From the NCBI GenBank assembly GCA_965205055.1, contig OZ242030.1, forward strand, positions 1,798,001 through 1,862,000: a stretch of 64,000 nt of DNA. Reading direction: 5' to 3'. Shown here one piece after another: positions 59,563 through 64,000 of the stretch; the first letter of the stretch is position 1; every line of letters starts with the position of its first letter. A program made the position numbers and the translations under genes. This stretch comes from CBDBBY01 sp965205055 (GTDB lineage: Bacteria; Pseudomonadota; Alphaproteobacteria; Rhodobacterales; Rhodobacteraceae). The notes under the pieces are model-generated. The model ran no database searches. It was given only the letters and a program-made list of their open reading frames with translations, and was not told where the DNA came from.

Positions 59563-62500
59563 TCAATGCCATCCGAAGTCGTCCGGTTCAGGATCGGGGT
59601 CCGGATCGTCAATTTCGTTTTCCGCAGCGAACAGCATCGCCAGCTGGAAGGCGTCCCTGAATTCGGATGAACTTCGTTCGCTTGAACCGAGTTTTTCAAT
59701 TCGGTCGCCCGCGTCGCGGATGATCTCCGCAAGGATGTCGTCCGGAGCGAACGGGTAAGCCGCTGAACGGTCTTCAAGTTCCTGCAGATCCAAGAGCCCG
59801 CTGCCGATCGCTTCGTAGGCCGACATGAATTCCGCTTCCTTGGCTTGATCAAGGCCGGGAGCGCGGTCTCGCGGCCCGCGGACCGGAACGAACTTGTTGG
59901 CCGAGATACGGTCCGTCCATCGGTCGCCGAGATAGAATGTGCGGGCTTTTACGAGCGTCGACTCCATAAGAAAGTAGAACTCGCCTTCTTTCAGGCGCTG
60001 CATGTCGCTGATTGAAACGCGATCCTCCTCCACGAAACTGGCCGTCCCGCGATCCTCCCAACGCATTCCGAACAATCCGGAACGCGCAGTTCTCCCCGTC
60101 GAGACGGCGACCTTGTGCCGGCCGAATTTCTTCCTGAGAAACTCCCATGTCCGCTGCGCATCCTCCATCGCTCCGGCCGCAGTGAGCCGTGCGTTCGCGG
60201 AAGCCGTTTCAGCGATTTGCGGCGATACGGACTGCATCGCCGCCATGTCCTGTCCGGCGATCACGATCATGAATCCGAGCGATCGCGCTTGAGCCATCAT
60301 GGTATCGATTCCCTTCACCATGTAATATCCCGCTTCGTCCAGTACGACGATGAACGGAGACAGGCTTCGGGTCGGCCTCGCGTCGATAATCGCCCGCTTG
60401 CTCCCGTCGATCTCCGACCCGGCGGCCTTGCCCATCATCATCTTCAACATGGCAACGACGATCTTGCCGCAATTCCTCATCTCTTCCGGAGCTTTCTGGA
60501 GCGCGGGAAGCAGCACTACCAGGATGCGCCTGTTCAGCACGACGTCCTCAATGTCGACCTCACCGAACGGCGTGCGGAATATGTGCCCGAAGTCGTCGGC
60601 AAGCGATCCCAAGGGTTTCGTCAATTGCATCGCGAGGAAGCCGTATTGCTCCGCCGCTTTGCCTTCCTGCGCTTCGCCGTTCAGGGCTTTTCCGAGATTG
60701 AAACCGGGCAGCGAATCGAAGAAGCCCTTCAACGCGAGCTTTGAGGAATCTGAGAATTCGCCATTCAGTGCACGCAGATAAAGCTCGATCATTCCGCCGC
60801 GCGTGCGCAGCTCTTTCCACGCGGCTTCCGGAATGTCTTCGACTCCCGCAGTCACGCGGCCTTCAAGCAGTGTTTTCTTCACGCCGATGCCGAGCGGAAG
60901 ATGATCTCGGATCGACTGGACATCCAGCAGGATGTCTCCAGCGTCCCGCATCTCGCAAAGCGTCTTCATGGTCGATGCGACCAGCGACATGGCGCGGTTT
61001 TTCCACATGTCGTTTCCGGCTCCTGCATCGCTCATGAGCGATGCGATGAGATTCATGAGCTGGTCGGGCGTTCCGTGCGAAAAGGGATTCAGCGTATTCG
61101 ATTGAACGACAGGCCCGCCCGCAGGCGTGTCCGGTTCGCCTCCGCCGTCCGTGAAATTGAGAATCCGGTAATCGTCCTGCCGCCCGAAGCGGGACACGAG
61201 CGACCATGCCTTTCCGTGGAATTCGCTGGTACCTTTTCCGTCGATGAACAGGAATCCGGACGACCAGATCATCGATTGCGAAACCAGACCGAGCAGGAAT
61301 TCGGTGTTGTGCGTGACGACGTAGCTCTCCGCTACGAAAAGTCCGTCGTCGGAATCGGTGCGGATGCAAGACATTTCAATTGAGCCGGTTTCCGCGCGTT
61401 CGGTCCCGTCTGCGCTTGAACCATTCGCCTCTCCAACAGGGTGCGGTTCGACGTCCACAATCTCCAGACCGTCGGACAACAGCGAAGGATCGCACTCGGA
61501 GGCTCCCAAGATGATCTTCTCTTGGCCGGGAAAGGACGCGCGCACGAAATTCCCCCGGACTCCTTCGATCATGGCGGCGCGTCCGCCCAGCGACCAAACG
61601 ATCTGCTGCAGCATGAACGCGTCCTCGCCGTCAAGGGCCGGGATATCAACGCTGCCGCGGCCCTGCCCGCTTGCGGAGACGGCCCGCCGATTGTCGATGA
61701 ATGCTCTGAACCAATTCAGCCGTTCATCGACCGTGCCTGCAAGAGACGGCATGAAGCCGAGGCCGCCCAGTCCTCGCTTGGCCGCCTCGGCCGCGCGCCG
61801 CGCAGTAAGTTCGGATCCTTCGATTGGACCGGGCAACGGTGAAGGCAGCGGAACGAATATTCGGCAGGGCGGCGACCCATCGTCCTGCAGAGAGTTCATA
61901 TGGACGAATATTCCGATGTCGGCTGCGGTTTGCGTCCTCATGCAGCATTCGGCATTTGAATCGCCCGCGCCGCTTCGGGCGCGCACTCGGACGCGCCACA
62001 GATGATCGTGCGAGCAGTCGATAAATCGGCCGTCGGCGAAGTGCATGCGGATGGCGGGAAGCCGGCCTTGCGGATGGACCGATACTATGTTCGTTCTTCG
62101 GCCGGAGGGATGAATGACCTGATCGCCTGGCTGCAGGTCTCCGTTCCGGACCCAGCCCCTCGGTGTCAGAACGAGCGTGTCCACGGGTAGGCATTTTCCG
62201 GCTCCGGTCGTTCCGAGCACGAACGCATGCCTGCGCGCATCGCTGTTCCCGAGCCATAGCTCTTCGTTGGTGGCTGCGTCGTTGCCGAGGTAGAGAAGCC
62301 CTTCTCCGGGCTTGTGCCTGTTTCCGCTTCCCGGCATCGGGTTCGAATAATCCGGACCGTTCCAGGAAAGCGGCAAGCGGAACGGAAGCCGACCTTTTAT
62401 CGTCGACATCCATGCGCTGTAGACGAGGCCGAGCGGCACCGCGACAAGCCATGCGCCAGGGACGAGCAGCATCAATCCGAGGCAGGCCGCAATCGCCGCT

Positions 62501-62649
62501 GCAAACACATCCGGCATTGAAAGCAGTTCCGTCGCTTCCGCCCATGCCCCGAACACCCTCCGGCGCACAAGCTCACGCTCTGCGACGATTCCGCGTTCAA
62601 GAGTCTTCTTCAGTCCCTCAACTCCCTTTCGCCGAAGCTGCCTCCGCAA
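59563..62649 (-). CDS. Type IV secretion/conjugation coupling ATPase (DotL/IcmO/TraD-like) containing an intein
   Basis: The 1028-codon frame starts at TTG 62649. Two N-terminal membrane segments (FAAAIAACLGLMLLV, WLVAVPLGLVYSAW) anchor the protein. The Walker A loop reads HAFVLGTTGAGK and is interrupted after Lys152 by a 296-aa intein, resuming TEFLLGLVSQS at Thr449. Spliced, it becomes GTTGAGKTEF, an intact P-loop. Walker B is FIVVLDEAGYYMVKG. FLFIDGKGTSEF, NTLNPFSHG and WKNRAMSLVAS match the DotL/IcmO branch. The mature 732-aa protein would recruit DNA or protein substrates to the channel. Unspliced protein should be inactive. Confidence 0.85.
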   Translation of the reverse strand: MRRQLRRKGVEGLKKTLERGIVAERELVRRRVFGAWAEATELLSMPDVFAAAIAACLGLMLLVPGAWLVAVPLGLVYSAWMSTIKGRLPFRLPLSWNGPDYSNPMPGSGNRHKPGEGLLYLGNDAATNEELWLGNSDARRHAFVLGTTGAGKCLPVDTLVLTPRGWVRNGDLQPGDQVIHPSGRRTNIVSVHPQGRLPAIRMHFADGRFIDCSHDHLWRVRVRARSGAGDSNAECCMRTQTAADIGIFVHMNSLQDDGSPPCRIFVPLPSPLPGPIEGSELTARRAAEAAKRGLGGLGFMPSLAGTVDERLNWFRAFIDNRRAVSASGQGRGSVDIPALDGEDAFMLQQIVWSLGGRAAMIEGVRGNFVRASFPGQEKIILGASECDPSLLSDGLEIVDVEPHPVGEANGSSADGTERAETGSIEMSCIRTDSDDGLFVAESYVVTHNTEFLLGLVSQSMIWSSGFLFIDGKGTSEFHGKAWSLVSRFGRQDDYRILNFTDGGGEPDTPAGGPVVQSNTLNPFSHGTPDQLMNLIASLMSDAGAGNDMWKNRAMSLVASTMKTLCEMRDAGDILLDVQSIRDHLPLGIGVKKTLLEGRVTAGVEDIPEAAWKELRTRGGMIELYLRALNGEFSDSSKLALKGFFDSLPGFNLGKALNGEAQEGKAAEQYGFLAMQLTKPLGSLADDFGHIFRTPFGEVDIEDVVLNRRILVVLLPALQKAPEEMRNCGKIVVAMLKMMMGKAAGSEIDGSKRAIIDARPTRSLSPFIVVLDEAGYYMVKGIDTMMAQARSLGFMIVIAGQDMAAMQSVSPQIAETASANARLTAAGAMEDAQRTWEFLRKKFGRHKVAVSTGRTARSGLFGMRWEDRGTASFVEEDRVSISDMQRLKEGEFYFLMESTLVKARTFYLGDRWTDRISANKFVPVRGPRDRAPGLDQAKEAEFMSAYEAIGSGLLDLQELEDRSAAYPFAPDDILAEIIRDAGDRIEKLGSSERSSSEFRDAFQLAMLFAAENEIDDPDPDPEPDDFGWH
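61306..62193 (-). other. Intein (296 aa) inserted in the Walker A motif of the coupling ATPase
   Basis: The segment begins with Cys (CLPVDTLVLTPRGWVRNGDL, block A) after ...GAGK and ends YVVTHN before Thr (block G: penultimate His, final Asn, +1 Thr). Block B is FIDCSHDHLWRV and block F is SCIRTDSDDGLFVAESY. The middle ~150 residues contain ERLNWFRAFIDNR and LQQIVWSLGG, which look like degenerate remains of a LAGLIDADG homing endonuclease. All splicing residues are present, so it should splice itself out. Confidence 0.88.
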
Positions 62650-62972
62650 TCGCTCGGCTCTTTGATCCCTCGTTCGAATTCAAGTTGCATATCGCCGGAC
62701 ACCGTTCGATCCGGAACGCTTCAGATTCCGGGTGCAGTTCCGCATGCGCTGCAGAGGAGAGTTGCGCATTCCTGCGGATTTGAATTCGTTGGAGATCGCG
62801 CCCGAATGCGCGGAAAGACCGAATGTGCCAAATCCGAATGCGCAAAATGCCGGCTGCCGCTCGCTGACCGGAACGTGCTGCGGGACCGATCGAATTGTGC
62901 CCAGCGGAAGAAAAGTTTCATGCCAATGGGCCGCGTCCAAACAAGGACCAGTCGCGCTTGGCGCGGCCAGCT
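62650..62972. other. Intergenic region between two transfer genes
   Basis: About 320 bp between minus-strand genes. Overlapping short frames exist on the minus strand but none is convincing. CGAATGCGC-like words recur several times (62795-62850). It may hold a promoter for the coupling protein. Confidence 0.4.
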
Positions 62973-64000
62973 TCAGTGCGGCCGAAGATTCGATGCGATG
63001 CCGTCCGTCATGATGCCCAGCATGGCGGCGTTCGCGACGGCCAGGCGCGTGGCGAGCTCCAGATTCAGGTAGCGCATGCGCGCGTTGATCGACTGGAGAT
63101 CAATCAAATCCTGAAGAAGGGCTCGCTCGGATTTCGAGTGGCGCTCGACCAGCACATCCGTGTCCGGGGAGTGGTAGGAAGCGACCCTGATTTCGAGCGC
63201 CTGCAGTTCGCTGACGGTTTCGGGGATCGTTCTTGAATAGCCGGTGCGCGAAGCCATCGTCCGATACGGTTCAGACGGCAACTTCGGAATTCTGAGCTGC
63301 ATGGCCGCTTCGACCGCAGCGGCGGCGGCTTGGTTTCGGGCTTGGGTCGAACGTCGCCAGATCGCTTCCGACAGGCCTGCGGGCGTCGAAAGGTCACTTT
63401 CCGTAAGCGGCTTAGGCGGAACGGGGTTGACCGTATTCGAAATCAGCCTCGTCGCGGCGCGCGCTGCATCGGCATCCAGGATCGGAGCGGTCGGGCTGCG
63501 GACGATCCAGCTCCAGTCGGTCGTCGCGTCATCCGAGCCTCCGGCGTTCCGAAGCTCGTCCCGCTCTCTGGCAAGCCATGCCGACAGCCGGACGCCGCCC
63601 TCCTTGACCGCGGGCTGCATTCCGTAGTTCCAGACCGCGACCGAATTTGAAATCGCCCTGCCGGTCGCGGCTGCGCTTGCGCCGCTCGGGCGCGCGTCCG
63701 ACATGTCCATGAGCAGACAGAAGTCCGGATTCGGATCGAAGCGCCGACCTTCCGCCTCGGCCCGGAACATGTCCCGCAGCCTCAACGCCGCGTTCTGGGC
63801 CTCGCCGTCCGCGATGCGTTTGCGGGCCTCGACCTGCCGGTCGAGATACTGGCTGTTCTGCTGGCTCTGCTTTTGCAGCGCCGAAACGATGTCTCGAGCT
63901 GCGTCCGTAGTGGCGCGAGTCGTATGAGCGCGGGTTTGGCTATGAAATGCGCTTATCGCGCCGCAATTGCACCCCTGCGCGAACAAGGCCTGCGCATTGC
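62973..64000 (-). CDS. Conjugal transfer/T4SS-associated protein, 5' end outside window
   Basis: The frame is open to the right edge. The earliest visible residues NAQALFAQGCNCGAISAF look like the end of a signal peptide (AQA cleavage site) followed by a cysteine-containing mature start. Then comes a coiled-coil region (VSALQKQSQQNSQYLDRQVE) and an alpha-helical body of ~300 residues. It is encoded upstream of the coupling ATPase on the same strand. It is similar in layout to secreted TraW/VirB5-like transfer proteins of Dot/Icm-type plasmid systems, but I cannot name the family with certainty. Confidence 0.55.
   Translation of the reverse strand, partial: NAQALFAQGCNCGAISAFHSQTRAHTTRATTDAARDIVSALQKQSQQNSQYLDRQVEARKRIADGEAQNAALRLRDMFRAEAEGRRFDPNPDFCLLMDMSDARPSGASAAATGRAISNSVAVWNYGMQPAVKEGGVRLSAWLARERDELRNAGGSDDATTDWSWIVRSPTAPILDADAARAATRLISNTVNPVPPKPLTESDLSTPAGLSEAIWRRSTQARNQAAAAAVEAAMQLRIPKLPSEPYRTMASRTGYSRTIPETVSELQALEIRVASYHSPDTDVLVERHSKSERALLQDLIDLQSINARMRYLNLELATRLAVANAAMLGIMTDGIASNLRPH

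Noticed and set aside
1..64000. tRNA, rRNA or riboswitch genes
   Set aside because: I looked for conserved tRNA arms, rRNA cores and known riboswitch sequence and saw none that I could support.

Overview
The window looks like a 64 kb accessory region from a proteobacterium, most likely an alphaproteobacterium. This is inferred from moderately GC-rich codon use, a Tat-exported PotD-type binding protein, hydantoinase and urocanase operons, and Dot/Icm-like conjugation genes. I saw no rRNA, tRNA or CRISPR array. Two kinds of DNA alternate: GC-rich catabolic and transport operons with intact frames, and visibly AT-richer defence-type genes surrounded by broken insertion sequences, miniature elements and frameshifted toxin genes.

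Layout. 1-12.3 kb is a nucleic-acid-conflict island: the end of an SNF2 helicase; a small PD-(D/E)XK protein; a cytosine-5 methyltransferase fused to an endonuclease III-like glycosylase; a PLD-fold protein; an Mrr-like nuclease; a truncated nucleotidyltransferase; and a module of a double-GHKL ATPase, a receiver-domain protein and a second cytosine-5 methyltransferase. 13.2-19.0 kb is a compact four-gene catabolic operon (cyclic amidohydrolase, carbamoylase, urocanase-family hydratase, TRZ/ATZ-type amidohydrolase) that resembles the later steps of ergothioneine/thiourocanate breakdown. 19.4-26.6 kb holds a DNA methyltransferase and an HNH nuclease domain joined out of frame at a run of 11 G, a NADAR-HhH protein, a deoxyribosyltransferase/TIR-like protein, a Phd-VapC pair with a dead toxin, and an ATPase-DUF4276 pair.

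26.6-40.3 kb is heavily eroded. It has two 378-aa ParB-like proteins (EGNRR motif), an amidohydrolase of the YtcJ type beside a metallo-hydrolase relic, a duplicated RHH/ParE toxin-antitoxin segment with decayed toxins, an ATPase plus PD-(D/E)XK pair, and IS21, IS630 and IS4 fragments. 40.3-52.5 kb is a polyamine-type ABC transporter with a nitrilase, then relics of IS110 and ISAs1 and of an FAD oxidase, a HipBA pair, and a cupin/aldehyde dehydrogenase/LysR group; together these suggest a polyamine-like catabolic locus broken up by insertions. 53.4-59.2 kb has two DUF262-HEPN gene pairs (the second HEPN is dead) and a DndB-like DGQHR protein. 59.5-64 kb is conjugation machinery: a DotL/TraD-like coupling ATPase whose Walker A loop is split by a 296-aa intein, and the 3' part of a second transfer gene.

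The most notable points are the intein in the coupling protein, the G-tract switch between methyltransferase and HNH nuclease, the methyltransferase-glycosylase fusion, the GHKL/receiver/methyltransferase module, the NADAR-HhH protein next to a TIR/deoxyribosyltransferase-like protein, and the concentration of five proteins with [DE]G[NQ][QHR]R motifs. All functions are read from sequence motifs and from memory of protein families; no database search was possible.
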